Numbered from the stretch's first letter, positions 1-10,072 are shown. The stretch: 64,000 nt of DNA from Bacteroidetes bacterium HGW-Bacteroidetes-2 (GCA_002842575.1 PHDJ01000004.1:98829-162828), one strand, 5' to 3'. Program-made: numbers and translations. The notes: a model not told the origin generated them from the letters alone.

Positions 1-2018
1 CTGTTCGTTTACACTTTAATGCTAAAGATACTTCCCTTAAAGAGGTTGTGCTTTTGCTAAGTAGTATTGGCTATGAACCATACATAAGTCTGGATGACTA
101 TGCCTCTGCAAAAAAAACAGTTGACCGAAGTTTGATTTACAAATTAGGTATAGCTGGATTTGCTTTTGGCAATGTTATGTTTCTCTCTTTTCCTGAATAT
201 TTTGAAATTAACGAGTTTTGGTTAGAACAATACAAACCACTTTTTCGTTGGTTGATGTTTTCATTTTCTGTACCCGTTTTTTTCTATTCTGCATCTGGCT
301 ATTTTATATCGGCGTTTAAGGGTTTACGCGCTAAAGTATTAAATATAGATGTGCCTATTGCACTTGGTATTTTAGTACTTTTTTTTAGAAGTACTTTTGA
401 AATAATTTTTGATTACGGCTCTGGTTTTTTTGATAGCCTTACTGGTTTGGTATTTTTTCTTTTGTTAGGAAAGTTTTTTCAACAGAAAACCTATAATTTT
501 CTATCCTTTGAACGCGATTTTAAATCCTATTTTCCAATAGCGGTTACCCGAATTACTTCAGAGAGAAAAGAAGAATCCGTGCAAGTATATGATGTAATAG
601 AGGGAGAAAGACTACTTATTCGCAATCAGGAGCTTATTCCAGTAGATTGTATTTTAATAAAAGGCAATGCGCTTATTGATTACAGTTTTGTTACAGGCGA
701 GTCAGAGCCTATTCAAAAACAATCTGGCGACAAAATTTTTGCTGGTGGAAAACAAATTTCAGGAGGAATTGAAGTGGAAACTTTAAAATCAGTTTCGCAA
801 AGTTATTTAACCCAATTATGGAGTAACGATGCTTTTAGTAAAGATAAAGAGTTAGCCTTTACTACACTTACAAACACCATAAGCAAATATTTTACAATAG
901 TAATTTTAACCATTGCCTTGGTTTCTACTTCCTATTGGTATTTTATAGATACTGCCTTAGCACTGCAAGTTTTTACCGCCATATTAATTATTGCGTGTCC
1001 CTGCGCACTTGCAATGTCAGCACCTTTTACACTGGGTAATACATTACGTATTTTTGGTAAACGAAAATTCTATTTAAAAAATGCAACTGTTATTGAACAA
1101 CTAGCAAAAATAGACACGGTTATTTTTGATAAAACAGGAACCATTACAGCCAACACCAAAAATAGTATTCACTATAATGGTTTACCTTTAACCGAAAAAG
1201 AAGAAGGATTGTTAAAAAACACACTTCGGGCTTCAAACCATCCACTTAGCCGATCTTTATATGCTCTTTTAAAAGAACACGATATTTTAACTCTCGATGA
1301 ATTTGAAGAAGATTCGGGTAAAGGCATTCATGCAAAAAAGGATGGATTTGAAATTAAAATTGGTTCCGCTCTTTTTGTGAATGATTCTATAATTCAAACT
1401 AATAGGGAAGAAATACAAACCGCAGTACATGTAAGTACAAACAATACGTATAAAGGCAAATATATTTTTAAAAACAGCTATAGAGAAGGAGTAGAACAGG
1501 TTTTTAGCGAGCTTGAAAAGCATTTCAAACTTGCTATTCTTTCAGGAGATAATGAAGGTGAAAAATCTTATTTACAAAAACAACTACCTAAAAGCATAAC
1601 ATTACTGTTTAATCAAAAACCAGAAGATAAATTGGCATATATAAAAAACCTGCAAAATCACGGTTATTCTATAATGATGGTAGGTGATGGTCTTAACGAT
1701 GCTGGAGCGTTAAAACAAAGCGAAGTAGGTATTGCTATTTCTGAAAATGTCAATGTGTTTTCTCCAGCTTGTGATGCTATTTTAGATGCTTCAAAGTTAG
1801 CAGAATTACCCAGCTATTTGAAAATGGCTAAAATGTCAATTGGTATTATAAAAACGAGTATGGCTATTTCTTTTTTATACAATACAGTGGGTCTTTATTT
1901 TGCGATTACCGGACAATTAGCGCCTGTGGTGGCAGCTATTATTATGCCACTAAGTTCCATAAGTGTGGTTGTTTTTACCACGGTTGCTACAAATATCATT
2001 GGAAGAAATTTGAAGTAA
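1..2018 (+). CDS. ccoI: Copper P-type ATPase CcoI/FixI, 5' end missing
   Basis: This is a P1B-type copper-exporting ATPase of the CcoI/FixI type, which supplies copper for assembly of cbb3 oxidase. The frame is already open at base 3, so the true start and most of the N-terminal metal-binding domain lie outside the window. Visible motifs are TGES (about nt 693-704), the membrane CPC copper site (about 995-1003), the phosphorylation motif DKTGTIT (about 1128), a nucleotide-binding HP motif (about 1238) and GDGLND (about 1683-1700), with hydrophobic helices around them. The assignment to CcoI rather than another CopA rests on the cbb3 operon that starts 2.4 kb downstream on the same strand. It converges with the acetyl-CoA synthetase gene, only 2 nt apart. 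Confidence 0.88.
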   Translation, partial: VRLHFNAKDTSLKEVVLLLSSIGYEPYISLDDYASAKKTVDRSLIYKLGIAGFAFGNVMFLSFPEYFEINEFWLEQYKPLFRWLMFSFSVPVFFYSASGYFISAFKGLRAKVLNIDVPIALGILVLFFRSTFEIIFDYGSGFFDSLTGLVFFLLLGKFFQQKTYNFLSFERDFKSYFPIAVTRITSERKEESVQVYDVIEGERLLIRNQELIPVDCILIKGNALIDYSFVTGESEPIQKQSGDKIFAGGKQISGGIEVETLKSVSQSYLTQLWSNDAFSKDKELAFTTLTNTISKYFTIVILTIALVSTSYWYFIDTALALQVFTAILIIACPCALAMSAPFTLGNTLRIFGKRKFYLKNATVIEQLAKIDTVIFDKTGTITANTKNSIHYNGLPLTEKEEGLLKNTLRASNHPLSRSLYALLKEHDILTLDEFEEDSGKGIHAKKDGFEIKIGSALFVNDSIIQTNREEIQTAVHVSTNNTYKGKYIFKNSYREGVEQVFSELEKHFKLAILSGDNEGEKSYLQKQLPKSITLLFNQKPEDKLAYIKNLQNHGYSIMMVGDGLNDAGALKQSEVGIAISENVNVFSPACDAILDASKLAELPSYLKMAKMSIGIIKTSMAISFLYNTVGLYFAITGQLAPVVAAIIMPLSSISVVVFTTVATNIIGRNLK

Positions 2019-2020
2019 AC

Positions 2021-4075
2021 TTATTTCTTAATGAGTATCCTCGCATCTACAGCGGTAAGTGAGTGCAAATTTCCTAGTAGTGGGTTTATATCCAACTCTT
2101 TGATTTCAGGTGCTGCCTCAAGCAATGCAGAAAGTTTTATTATAGTTTCCGCTATCAATTCTACCTTAACGCCTTCTTTTCCTCTAATACCTTTAAGAAT
2201 GGGATAGGATTTTAGATTTTTAATCATAGCCATTGCTTCTTCTTTTCCTACAGGCGCAAGAGCTGCTTTAATATCTTTAAACACTTCAACAAAAATACCG
2301 CCAAGACCACACAATATCAAATGCCCGTAGCCATCTTCTCGGGAAGCACCTATAAATAGTTCCATACCCGATTTTTGTTGTTGCATCAAAACCGATTCAG
2401 CCCCTTGTATTTGCATTAGGTTATGAAAAGTATTTAGTACTTCTTCTGAATTTTTAATGTTTAGTTTTACACCACCTACATCTGATTTATGCACAGGACC
2501 ATTCACTTTCATTACTAATGGAAAATTAAGATTTTTAGCAGCTTCTGTAGCTTCACTTACAGAGGTAACCGTTTTTTGTTTTACCATAGGTATGTTTGCT
2601 GCCTGAAATAATATTTCAATGTCTGATGGGCATAAATATCCATTGGGTACAGTATTCATTACTTGTTGAATTTTTTTTCTATCTACTTGTGGCAATGTGG
2701 GATCTGAAAAGGGTTTATGCGTTTTATAGGCTCTTGATAAAACATACCCAAAACTTACCTCATCGGTAAAATTTACATGACCCATAGTGTGAAATTGGCT
2801 TACTTCCTCTGCTGCCTGAATTATTGAAGGTAAAATAGGAAAAATAGGCTTTTTACTGGTTTTTATTTTTTCATGAAGTACCTGATAAACATCATCTACT
2901 TTCCACATGCCTGTGGTTCCAAATACAACTGCCGATGCATCAATTTGGTCAAAAGTATTTTCCACGTAATCTAAAATTTTACCTAGTTGGTCTGCAGTGC
3001 CAGTAGCTAAAAAATCTATAGGATTTGAAACGGAAGATCCTTCATGCAATTGTACCAGTAGTTCATTCGCTTCAGGACCTTCTATTTTTGGAACGTTCAT
3101 GCCGCCTTTAATCAAAACATCGGTAAGCATAACGCCTGGACCTCCCGCGTGAGTGATAACAGCAATATGGTCTCCCCGCAAAGGGGGATAGGTGAAAATA
3201 GCTGCCATATAAACAAGTTCGACGCGGCTGAAACAGCGCACAACTCCAGCTTTTCTAAACAGAGCACTCACTGCAATATTAGATCCAGAAAGAGATCCAG
3301 TGTGTGAAGAAACAGCTCTTGAGCCGGCATCTGAAGAGCCAGACTTGATTGCTGCTATGCGACACCCTTTATTTACCAAAGATCTTGCGTGTTTCAAAAA
3401 TCGTTTTGGATCAGAAATTTTCTCCATGTAGAGCAATTTTATTTTTGAACTTGTTGCTACATTAAACGTTTGATCCCAATATTCAAGCAGGTCTTCTATA
3501 CCAATTTGTGCACTATTGCCAATGGAAAAAATATCTCTGAATTTTAATCCTCTCGGTAAAGCCATTTCTAATATATATACTAAAGTAGCTCCCGATTCTG
3601 AAACACAATCACAACCCATAGGGTCATAATTGGGTATTGGTCCTGCAAAAACGCCTTTATATTTTTCAGTGATTATGCCAATGCAATTCGGCCCGATGAG
3701 TATTCCACCTACCTCGTCGACTATGGCTACACATTTTTGTTCTAGTTTTTTACCTGCATCACCCGTTTCACTAAAGCCAGCAGAAAAAAGGATAAAGGCT
3801 TTGCAGTTTTTTTCAAAAGCGAGTACTCGAATTATTTCTTCTACATATTTTGATGCCACCGCAATGATGGCAAGCGAAACCGGAGGTAACTCCTTAGTAG
3901 AAGCATAACAAGGCAGACCTTGTACTAAGGTTTCTTTAGGATTTACTGCAAATAATCTACCCTTGAATCCTTGTTTTAAGAGATTGTAAAACACTTTACC
4001 ACCAGGTTTAGAACAATCGTTTGAGCCACCTACCACAACAATACTTTCAGGGTCAAATAAGGTGTTTAAAAACAT
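2021..4075 (-). CDS. ADP-forming acetate-CoA ligase, fused alpha-beta
   Basis: Acetyl-CoA synthetase (ADP-forming) interconverts acetyl-CoA, ADP and phosphate with acetate, CoA and ATP, giving substrate-level ATP. The 684-residue protein has a CoA-binding Rossmann domain at about 1-130 (VVVGGSND near the start), a ligase-CoA domain at about 150-440 with the likely phosphorylated His258 in SSHTG, and a C-terminal ATP-grasp domain from about 470. This order is that of the fused single-chain enzyme. An Fnr-type palindrome (4124-4137) lies 49 nt upstream, which suggests induction under low oxygen together with the cbb3 genes. It is transcribed divergently from ccoS. Confidence 0.85.
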   Translation of the reverse strand: MFLNTLFDPESIVVVGGSNDCSKPGGKVFYNLLKQGFKGRLFAVNPKETLVQGLPCYASTKELPPVSLAIIAVASKYVEEIIRVLAFEKNCKAFILFSAGFSETGDAGKKLEQKCVAIVDEVGGILIGPNCIGIITEKYKGVFAGPIPNYDPMGCDCVSESGATLVYILEMALPRGLKFRDIFSIGNSAQIGIEDLLEYWDQTFNVATSSKIKLLYMEKISDPKRFLKHARSLVNKGCRIAAIKSGSSDAGSRAVSSHTGSLSGSNIAVSALFRKAGVVRCFSRVELVYMAAIFTYPPLRGDHIAVITHAGGPGVMLTDVLIKGGMNVPKIEGPEANELLVQLHEGSSVSNPIDFLATGTADQLGKILDYVENTFDQIDASAVVFGTTGMWKVDDVYQVLHEKIKTSKKPIFPILPSIIQAAEEVSQFHTMGHVNFTDEVSFGYVLSRAYKTHKPFSDPTLPQVDRKKIQQVMNTVPNGYLCPSDIEILFQAANIPMVKQKTVTSVSEATEAAKNLNFPLVMKVNGPVHKSDVGGVKLNIKNSEEVLNTFHNLMQIQGAESVLMQQQKSGMELFIGASREDGYGHLILCGLGGIFVEVFKDIKAALAPVGKEEAMAMIKNLKSYPILKGIRGKEGVKVELIAETIIKLSALLEAAPEIKELDINPLLGNLHSLTAVDARILIKK

Positions 4076-4100
4076 TTTTTTAATTTTTGGGGAGTAAGAT

Positions 4101-4137
4101 ATCGTTTATAAAGAATTAAAAAACTGATTTAAGTCAG
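4101..4137 (-). promoter_or_regulatory. Fnr-type box and -7 element for the ADP-forming acetate-CoA ligase
   Basis: The palindrome CTGATTTAAGTCAG (4124-4137) fits the TGAY-N4-RTCA pattern seen at other promoters here. On the minus strand a degenerate -7 element (TATCTTAC, 4094-4101) sits about 30 bp from the palindrome centre, the same spacing as at the better sites. The gene starts at 4075. Together with the ccoS promoter this accounts for the 351-nt gap 4076-4426; nothing else was seen there. Confidence 0.5.
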
Positions 4138-4363
4138 CTTGCTATTTTTTAGGTATAAAAGAAAGAATTTTTTAAAGGCTTAAAATATTTATCTAATTGT
4201 TTTATAAAGTGTTAATAAATTTTATTTTTTCTAACTACATTGAAGAATGTTTTTTACAACAAATAGTTTACTAAAAAAAGGATTTTTTAGGCATAATTAA
4301 GAGGATTTGATTTCTATTTTTTAATACCTTTAACTGAAATTAATTCACAATAAAATCACAATT

Positions 4364-4408
4364 TATGACTAAAATCATATTTTGCCTTTTATGCTTGCAA
4401 TACTTTTG
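4364..4408 (+). promoter_or_regulatory. Fnr-type box and promoter of the cbb3 operon
   Basis: TATGACTAAAATCATA (4364-4379) is a near-perfect palindrome of the ATGAY-N4-RTCAT type. A perfect Bacteroidota -7 element TACTTTTG (4401-4408) starts about 30 bp from its centre. This places transcription near 4414 and the box near -42, a class II activator position, directly ahead of ccoS at 4427. Binding by the Crp/Fnr protein encoded at 14739 is inferred. Confidence 0.75.
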
Positions 4409-4426
4409 GAATAAACATAACCACGC

Positions 4427-4621
4427 ATGAGCGTAATTTACATCTTATTAACTATTAGTATTATAGTGGCAATTTTCTTTTTTTTAGCGTTTATTTTATC
4501 GGTAAAAAAAGGACAATTTGATGATACGTATACCCCCTCAGTCAGAATGCTTTTTGACGATGAACTCGTTCAAGAAAAGCCCGACGCTAAATTATTACCA
4601 ACCAAAAACAAACTAGATTAA
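4427..4621 (+). CDS. ccoS: cbb3 oxidase maturation protein CcoS
   Basis: CcoS is a small membrane protein needed for cofactor insertion into cbb3-type cytochrome oxidase. The 64-residue product has one N-terminal transmembrane helix and the family signature around GQFDDTYTPSVRMLFDDE. It is the first gene of the cco operon, 13-20 nt downstream of the predicted transcription start, and ends 2 nt before ccoNO. The assignment is firm from the signature and the position. Confidence 0.9.
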   Translation: MSVIYILLTISIIVAIFFFLAFILSVKKGQFDDTYTPSVRMLFDDELVQEKPDAKLLPTKNKLD

Positions 4622-4623
4622 TT

Positions 4624-6828
4624 ATGGAAGTACAGCAATTTTATTACGATAATAAAATCGTTAAGAAGTTTATTTATGCAACCATTTTTTGGGGCATTAT
4701 CGGCATGTCTGTTGGTCTTTTGCTTGCCACGATGTATTTATTCCCAAACATGACAGATGGTATTTCGTGGCTTAGTTACGGAAGATTAAGACCCCTTCAT
4801 ACCAATGCCGTCATCTTTGCCTTTGTGGGAAATGCCATTTTTGCAGGTATTTATTATTCGTTACAGCGCTTATTAAAAGCACGTATGTTTAGCGATGCAC
4901 TTAGTAGTATTAATTTTTGGGGTTGGCAACTTATTATTGTGGCTGCAGCCATAACGCTTCCGTTAGGTTATAGCTCCTCTAAAGAATACGCAGAGCTGGA
5001 ATGGCCTATTGATATAGCAATAGCATTGATATGGGTAGTTTTTGGTATTAATATGATTGGTACTATTTTAAGAAGAAGGCAACGACATTTGTATGTAGCT
5101 ATCTGGTTTTACATTGCCACTTTTGTAACAGTTGCAGTACTTCATATTTTTAACAGTTTAGCACTTCCAGTAAGTGCTTTAAAAAGTTATTCGGTATATG
5201 CTGGTGTGCAAGATGCTTTGGTGCAATGGTGGTATGGGCATAATGCGGTGGCTTTTTTCTTAACAACCCCTTTTTTAGGACTGATGTATTATTTTGTTCC
5301 TAAAATTGCAAACCGACCTATTTATTCCTACAGGTTGTCTATAGTACATTTCTGGTCATTAATCTTCATTTACATTTGGGCAGGACCACACCATTTGTTG
5401 TATTCCGCTTTGCCAGATTGGGCACAAAACTTAGGAGTAGCATTTTCAATTATGTTGTTAATGCCTTCTTGGGGAGGTATGATTAATGGATTATTAACCC
5501 TACGAGGTGCTTGGGATAAAGTGCGTACAGACCCGACCTTGAAATTTATGGTAGTAGCTATTACCGGTTATGGTATGGCAACTTTTGAAGGACCAATGCT
5601 TTCCCTTAAAAACGTTAATGCTATAGCACATTTTACAGACTGGATTGTAGCGCATGTTCACGTAGGTGCATTAGCTTGGAATGGATTTCTAACCTTTGGG
5701 ATGATTTATTGGTTACTACCAAGATTATTTAAAACAAAATTATTTTCTATCGGATTGGCTAATTTTCATTTCTGGATAGGAACATTAGGGATTATTCTAT
5801 ATGCCCTACCTATGTATGTAGCAGGTTTTCTACAAGCTTCCATGTGGAAACAATTCAATCCAGATGGCACGCTAGTTTATGGTAACTTTCTAGAAACAGT
5901 AACCGAAATTATGCCTATGTACTGGATGCGAGCTATTGGTGGTACCCTATACATCATTGGAGTTTTTGTGATGCTTTATAATTTAATCAAAACCATAAGA
6001 GCGGGTAGTGAGGTAACCGATGAACTAGCAGAAGCAGCTCCGCTTGACCATGTCACTAAAAAACGGGTTTCTGGTGAAGGGTACCACTCTTGGTTAGAAC
6101 GCAGACCAGTTCAGCTAACTATTTTTGCTACAGTAGCCATCCTTATTGGTGGTATTGTGCAAATTGTTCCTACAATTGTTGTTAAATCAAATATCCCAAC
6201 CATTTCCAGTGTGCATCCTTATACTCCTTTAGAATTAGAAGGTCGCGATTTGTATATTAGGGAAGGATGTGTGGGTTGTCACTCACAAATGGTTAGGCCT
6301 TTTAGAAGTGAAGTAGAGCGCTATGGCGAATATTCAAAAGCTGGAGAGTTTGTTTATGACCATCCTTTCTTATGGGGAAGTAAACGTACCGGCCCTGATT
6401 TATTACGCGTAGGAGGTAAATTTTCTGATAATTGGCATTTAAATCACTTTTACGACCCACGAAGCACTTCTCCTGGATCGATTATGCCCAACTATAAATG
6501 GCTAATAAATTCAGAACTAGACAAATCAAGCACCGAAGCAAAAATGCGTGTGATGGTAAAACTTGGCGTTCCTTATACCGATGAAGAAATTGCAAATGCA
6601 CAGCAATGGATGCTGGAACAGGGTACTAAAGTTGAAGAAAACCTATATTCCGACCCAGATTTTGTTAGAAACTATGAAGCCGATAAAGCTTACGCTAAAG
6701 AAAATGGTATAGATTTTATAGAAATGAAAAATAGGGAAATAGTAGCAATCATAGCTTATTTACAGCGCTTAGGTACTGATATAAAAATAAAAACTCCCGA
6801 AGAAATGTCTAATTCTAAATCCCAATAA
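4624..6828 (+). CDS. ccoNO: cbb3-type cytochrome oxidase, fused subunits I and II (CcoNO)
   Basis: This is the catalytic core of the high-affinity cbb3 terminal oxidase. Residues about 1-470 form the polytopic heme-copper subunit CcoN, with the expected His-bearing helices (for example HTNAVIF, WWYGHNAVAF, GPHHLLY and HVHVG). A further membrane anchor near residue 500 leads into CcoO, which carries one c-type heme site, CVGCH, at residues 549-553 followed by SQMVRPF. In most bacteria CcoN and CcoO are separate; the fusion is typical of Bacteroidota. It is followed by ccoQ after 4 nt. Confidence 0.95.
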   Translation: MEVQQFYYDNKIVKKFIYATIFWGIIGMSVGLLLATMYLFPNMTDGISWLSYGRLRPLHTNAVIFAFVGNAIFAGIYYSLQRLLKARMFSDALSSINFWGWQLIIVAAAITLPLGYSSSKEYAELEWPIDIAIALIWVVFGINMIGTILRRRQRHLYVAIWFYIATFVTVAVLHIFNSLALPVSALKSYSVYAGVQDALVQWWYGHNAVAFFLTTPFLGLMYYFVPKIANRPIYSYRLSIVHFWSLIFIYIWAGPHHLLYSALPDWAQNLGVAFSIMLLMPSWGGMINGLLTLRGAWDKVRTDPTLKFMVVAITGYGMATFEGPMLSLKNVNAIAHFTDWIVAHVHVGALAWNGFLTFGMIYWLLPRLFKTKLFSIGLANFHFWIGTLGIILYALPMYVAGFLQASMWKQFNPDGTLVYGNFLETVTEIMPMYWMRAIGGTLYIIGVFVMLYNLIKTIRAGSEVTDELAEAAPLDHVTKKRVSGEGYHSWLERRPVQLTIFATVAILIGGIVQIVPTIVVKSNIPTISSVHPYTPLELEGRDLYIREGCVGCHSQMVRPFRSEVERYGEYSKAGEFVYDHPFLWGSKRTGPDLLRVGGKFSDNWHLNHFYDPRSTSPGSIMPNYKWLINSELDKSSTEAKMRVMVKLGVPYTDEEIANAQQWMLEQGTKVEENLYSDPDFVRNYEADKAYAKENGIDFIEMKNREIVAIIAYLQRLGTDIKIKTPEEMSNSKSQ

Positions 6829-6832
6829 CAAT

Positions 6833-7027
6833 ATGTTAAAATTTATAAAAGGGCATATGGAAAGTATTGATGGCATCGAGATTTACCCGATTATTTCATT
6901 ACTTATTTTTTTCGTCTTTTTTGTAGTATTATTTCTTTGGGTTATTACTGCAAATAAAAAGTACATAGAACAAGTTAGTAACATTCCTCTAGAGGTTGAT
7001 GAGGAAGAAAACAATACAAAATTATGA
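6833..7027 (+). CDS. ccoQ: cbb3 oxidase small subunit CcoQ-like
   Basis: A 64-residue protein with one strongly hydrophobic helix (about residues 19-42) between ccoNO and ccoP, the position of CcoQ, the small stabilising subunit of cbb3 oxidase. Sequence identity in this family is low, so the call depends on size, topology and operon position. Its stop codon overlaps the ccoP start in an ATGA arrangement, which indicates translational coupling. Confidence 0.75.
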   Translation: MLKFIKGHMESIDGIEIYPIISLLIFFVFFVVLFLWVITANKKYIEQVSNIPLEVDEEENNTKL

Positions 7028-7959
7028 GAACATTACCATCCATTTTGCGAATAGTAATAATTGCATTAATTGCATTATTTATACTACAAAAAACAGCAGC
7101 AACATCAAATCAATGGGCAATTATAGAAAACCCAACATTTCTTTTTGTTTGGTTAGGCATTATTCTGTTTATCATCGCTATTGAAGTGAGTGTAGCATCC
7201 CTTCAGCGATTGTTATTTCACACCCTTTCTGAGGAAGCAAAACAAAAGTATATAGCAAAGCAAGCGGAAAGAGAAGAAATGCGTTTTTCTTGGTTGCAAA
7301 CTATCTATAACAAATTAGTTGGCAAAAGAAAAATAAGATCGGAACAAGAAATTCTTTTAGATCATGATTACGATGGTATAAAAGAGTTAGACAATAATTT
7401 GCCACCTTGGTGGTTATACGCTTTTTATGCATCCATAATTTTTGCGGTAGTTTATTTGGTTCGTTTTCATGTTTTTGATGGACCAACGCAAGCAGATGAA
7501 TACAATAAAGAAGTGGCAGAGGCAACAATAGCCATTGCAGAATATAGAAAAACTGCTAAAAATCTTGTAGATGCTAGCTCGGTTACTTTACTTACCGAGG
7601 CCGCTGATCTTGCAGCAGGAAAGTCTATCTTTGAAAGTACTTGTGTGGCTTGTCATAGAATAGATGGAGGTGGTGGAATTGGACCAAATTTAACCGATAC
7701 CTATTGGATTTTTGATGGAGAAATTAAGACAATTTTTAAAGTAATTTCAGAAGGGGGAAGGCCAGGAAAAGGAATGATTTCATGGAAAAATGAAATAAGA
7801 CCTTTAGAAATAGCCCAAGTGGGTAGTTACATACTATCGCTTCAGGGCACAAATCCACCCGATGCAAAAGCGCCAGAAGGGGAGTTGTGGAAGTCTCCTA
7901 ACACCATTTCAGAAGAAATACCCTCAACAATAGGAGATACTCTTGTGAAAATAGAATAA
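7024..7959 (+). CDS. ccoP: cbb3 oxidase cytochrome c subunit CcoP
   Basis: CcoP is the membrane-anchored cytochrome c that hands electrons to the oxidase. The 311-residue protein has two or three N-terminal hydrophobic helices, another at about 128-147 after the LPPWWLYAFYASI motif typical of CcoP, and a C-terminal cytochrome c domain with CVACH at residues 207-211. Only one CXXCH is present, whereas proteobacterial CcoP usually has two. The start overlaps the ccoQ stop. The next gene, ccoG, starts 22 nt downstream. Confidence 0.9.
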   Translation: MRTLPSILRIVIIALIALFILQKTAATSNQWAIIENPTFLFVWLGIILFIIAIEVSVASLQRLLFHTLSEEAKQKYIAKQAEREEMRFSWLQTIYNKLVGKRKIRSEQEILLDHDYDGIKELDNNLPPWWLYAFYASIIFAVVYLVRFHVFDGPTQADEYNKEVAEATIAIAEYRKTAKNLVDASSVTLLTEAADLAAGKSIFESTCVACHRIDGGGGIGPNLTDTYWIFDGEIKTIFKVISEGGRPGKGMISWKNEIRPLEIAQVGSYILSLQGTNPPDAKAPEGELWKSPNTISEEIPSTIGDTLVKIE

Positions 7960-7981
7960 AAGAAAAAAGTAAAAACCCATA

Positions 7982-9397
7982 ATGGAAGACCAAGAAAAAT
8001 TTAGAGATACAATAGGCACTATTGATGAAAAAGGAAAAAGAAAATGGGTGTTTCCAAAAAAACCAAAAGGCAAATTATACAAATACCGCAAATGGGTTAG
8101 TTATTTTCTTTTAATGTTTCTTTTTAGTTCACCATTTATAAAAATAAATGGCAACCAGTTTTTGTTATTCAATATATTAGAGCGTAAATTCAATATTTTT
8201 GGTTTTCCCTTTTGGCCTCAGGATTTTTATTTATTTGTAATCTCTATGCTTATTGGGGTTGTGTTTATCACCCTATTTACCGTTGCTTTTGGACGTATCT
8301 TTTGTGGATGGATTTGTCCGCAAACTATTTTTATGGAAATGGTTTTCCGTCGCATAGAATATGCCATTGAAGGGGATAGGGGTAAACAAATGCGCCTCGA
8401 TAAAATGCCATGGAATGCTGAAAAAATAAGAAAACGCATCCTAAAATGGCTGGCGTTTTTTATTACCTCTTTTTTAATTGCCAATGTATTTTTAGCTTAT
8501 TTAATTGGGAGTGATACACTTTTTGAATTCGTAACGGAAGGTCCTTTAGAAAATTTAAGTTCCATTATTTCCTTATTAATTTTTACAGGGGTATTTTACT
8601 TTATTTTTGCATCTTTCCGAGAACAAGTTTGCATTATTGCTTGCCCATACGGAAGACTGCAAAGCGTTTTGTTAGACACTAAATCTATTGTTGTTGCCTA
8701 TGATCACAAACGCGGAGAAGGAGAAAACGGTAGAAAAAAAATTAAAAAGGGCGAAGACAGAAAAGCCTTAGCTCATGGCGATTGTATTGATTGTTTTCAA
8801 TGTGTTCATGTATGCCCCACAGGCATCGACATCCGTAACGGCACCCAATTAGAATGCGTTAATTGCACTGCCTGTATAGATGAATGCGATTCTATTATGG
8901 AAGCTGTTGATTTGCCTAAAGGGCTCATCCGTTTTGCTAGTGAAGAAAATATTGTTAATAAAGAAAAATTTAAATTTACTCCTAGACTAAAAGGCTATGC
9001 ATCTGTACTGTTTATATTAATGGGTATTTTAATAGGGATGCTCTTTTTACGAAGCGATGTGCAAACGAATATCTTGCGATTACCCGGGCAATTGTATGAA
9101 CATAAAGATGGAAATAGTATAAGTAATGTTTACACGTTTAAATTAATAAATAAGACAAACAAAGAGGTAACGCCTATTACTTTCAAACTGTTGTCGCATA
9201 AAGGTACTCTTAAAACGGTAGGAGATCACGAAATTAAAGTACCTGCACAAGGCTTAGCACAAGGAACAATGTTTATAGAAATAAATGCTAGTGCTTTAAC
9301 GGGCGACAAAAATAAAATTAAAATAGGTGTGTATAACAATGGCAAACTAATTGAAACTACAAGCACAACTTTTCTTGGACCAAGAAGTTATAATTAA
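7982..9397 (+). CDS. ccoG: cbb3 oxidase accessory protein CcoG (RdxA)
   Basis: CcoG is a membrane-bound ferredoxin-like protein implicated in copper reduction during cbb3 oxidase assembly. The 471-residue sequence has several N-terminal membrane helices (about 38-60, 75-100, 155-200), a GWICPQ motif, CIIACPYG, and two 4Fe-4S motifs (CIDCFQCVHVCP and CVNCTACIDEC) around residues 265-300. A further helix at about 335-352 precedes an Ig-like C-terminal domain. It sits between ccoP and ccoH as is common in cco operons. Confidence 0.92.
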   Translation: MEDQEKFRDTIGTIDEKGKRKWVFPKKPKGKLYKYRKWVSYFLLMFLFSSPFIKINGNQFLLFNILERKFNIFGFPFWPQDFYLFVISMLIGVVFITLFTVAFGRIFCGWICPQTIFMEMVFRRIEYAIEGDRGKQMRLDKMPWNAEKIRKRILKWLAFFITSFLIANVFLAYLIGSDTLFEFVTEGPLENLSSIISLLIFTGVFYFIFASFREQVCIIACPYGRLQSVLLDTKSIVVAYDHKRGEGENGRKKIKKGEDRKALAHGDCIDCFQCVHVCPTGIDIRNGTQLECVNCTACIDECDSIMEAVDLPKGLIRFASEENIVNKEKFKFTPRLKGYASVLFILMGILIGMLFLRSDVQTNILRLPGQLYEHKDGNSISNVYTFKLINKTNKEVTPITFKLLSHKGTLKTVGDHEIKVPAQGLAQGTMFIEINASALTGDKNKIKIGVYNNGKLIETTSTTFLGPRSYN

Positions 9398-9454
9398 AGA
9401 AAAAATCTAGGAGTAAAGGCAAAATAAAAAAGAAACCAAATACGTACTTTAACC

Positions 9455-10045
9455 ATGGAAGAAAGAAATTATACAGCAATCTATCGGATGATGCACTGGA
9501 CAATTGCGCTATGCATGATTTTTATGCTTCTTACTATTTTCTTGCGTTTAACCTGGATGAACAAGGAACATGTGGCTGATGTTATTCAAAATTATCTAGC
9601 CACCTCAGACACTTCTTTATCCAGAGAACAACTGATTGTTCTGGCTAAACAAATAAGAAAACCAATGTGGGATTGGCACGTATATTCAGGATATGTTTTA
9701 GTAGGTCTATATTGCTTGCGAATGGCACTTCCTTTCTTCGGAAAAATGAAGTTCTCAAATCCATTAAAAAAACAACTAACAAATAAAATGAAATTTCAAT
9801 ATTGGCTGTATCTTGTTTTTTATGGGTGTGTTGCCATATCATTAATCACAGGTTTAACTATTGAATTAGGACCAAAAACCCTAAAACCCTCTATGGAATC
9901 TGTTCATGAACTTTCTATCTATTATTTAATAGCTTTTATTATGCTACATATTGGAGGTATTATTATTGCAGAATTAACCAACCAGCAAGGAATTATTTCC
10001 AGAATGATAAGCGGAACAAAAAATAAGAAAACCACTTTTCGTTAG
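9455..10045 (+). CDS. Cytochrome b561-like membrane protein
   Basis: A 196-residue protein with four predicted membrane helices and a spread of His residues (MMHWTIA near the N-terminus, DWHVYSGYVLVG, ESVHELS, MLHIGG) that suits di-heme b561-type cytochromes. It would carry electrons in the membrane, partners unknown. Its position between ccoG and fixH suggests a role linked to cbb3 oxidase, but I do not recognise it as a standard assembly factor. It follows ccoG by 57 nt on the same strand. Confidence 0.6.
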   Translation: MEERNYTAIYRMMHWTIALCMIFMLLTIFLRLTWMNKEHVADVIQNYLATSDTSLSREQLIVLAKQIRKPMWDWHVYSGYVLVGLYCLRMALPFFGKMKFSNPLKKQLTNKMKFQYWLYLVFYGCVAISLITGLTIELGPKTLKPSMESVHELSIYYLIAFIMLHIGGIIIAELTNQQGIISRMISGTKNKKTTFR

Positions 10046-10072
10046 TGGTTTAATGTTTTAAAATTTATACCA

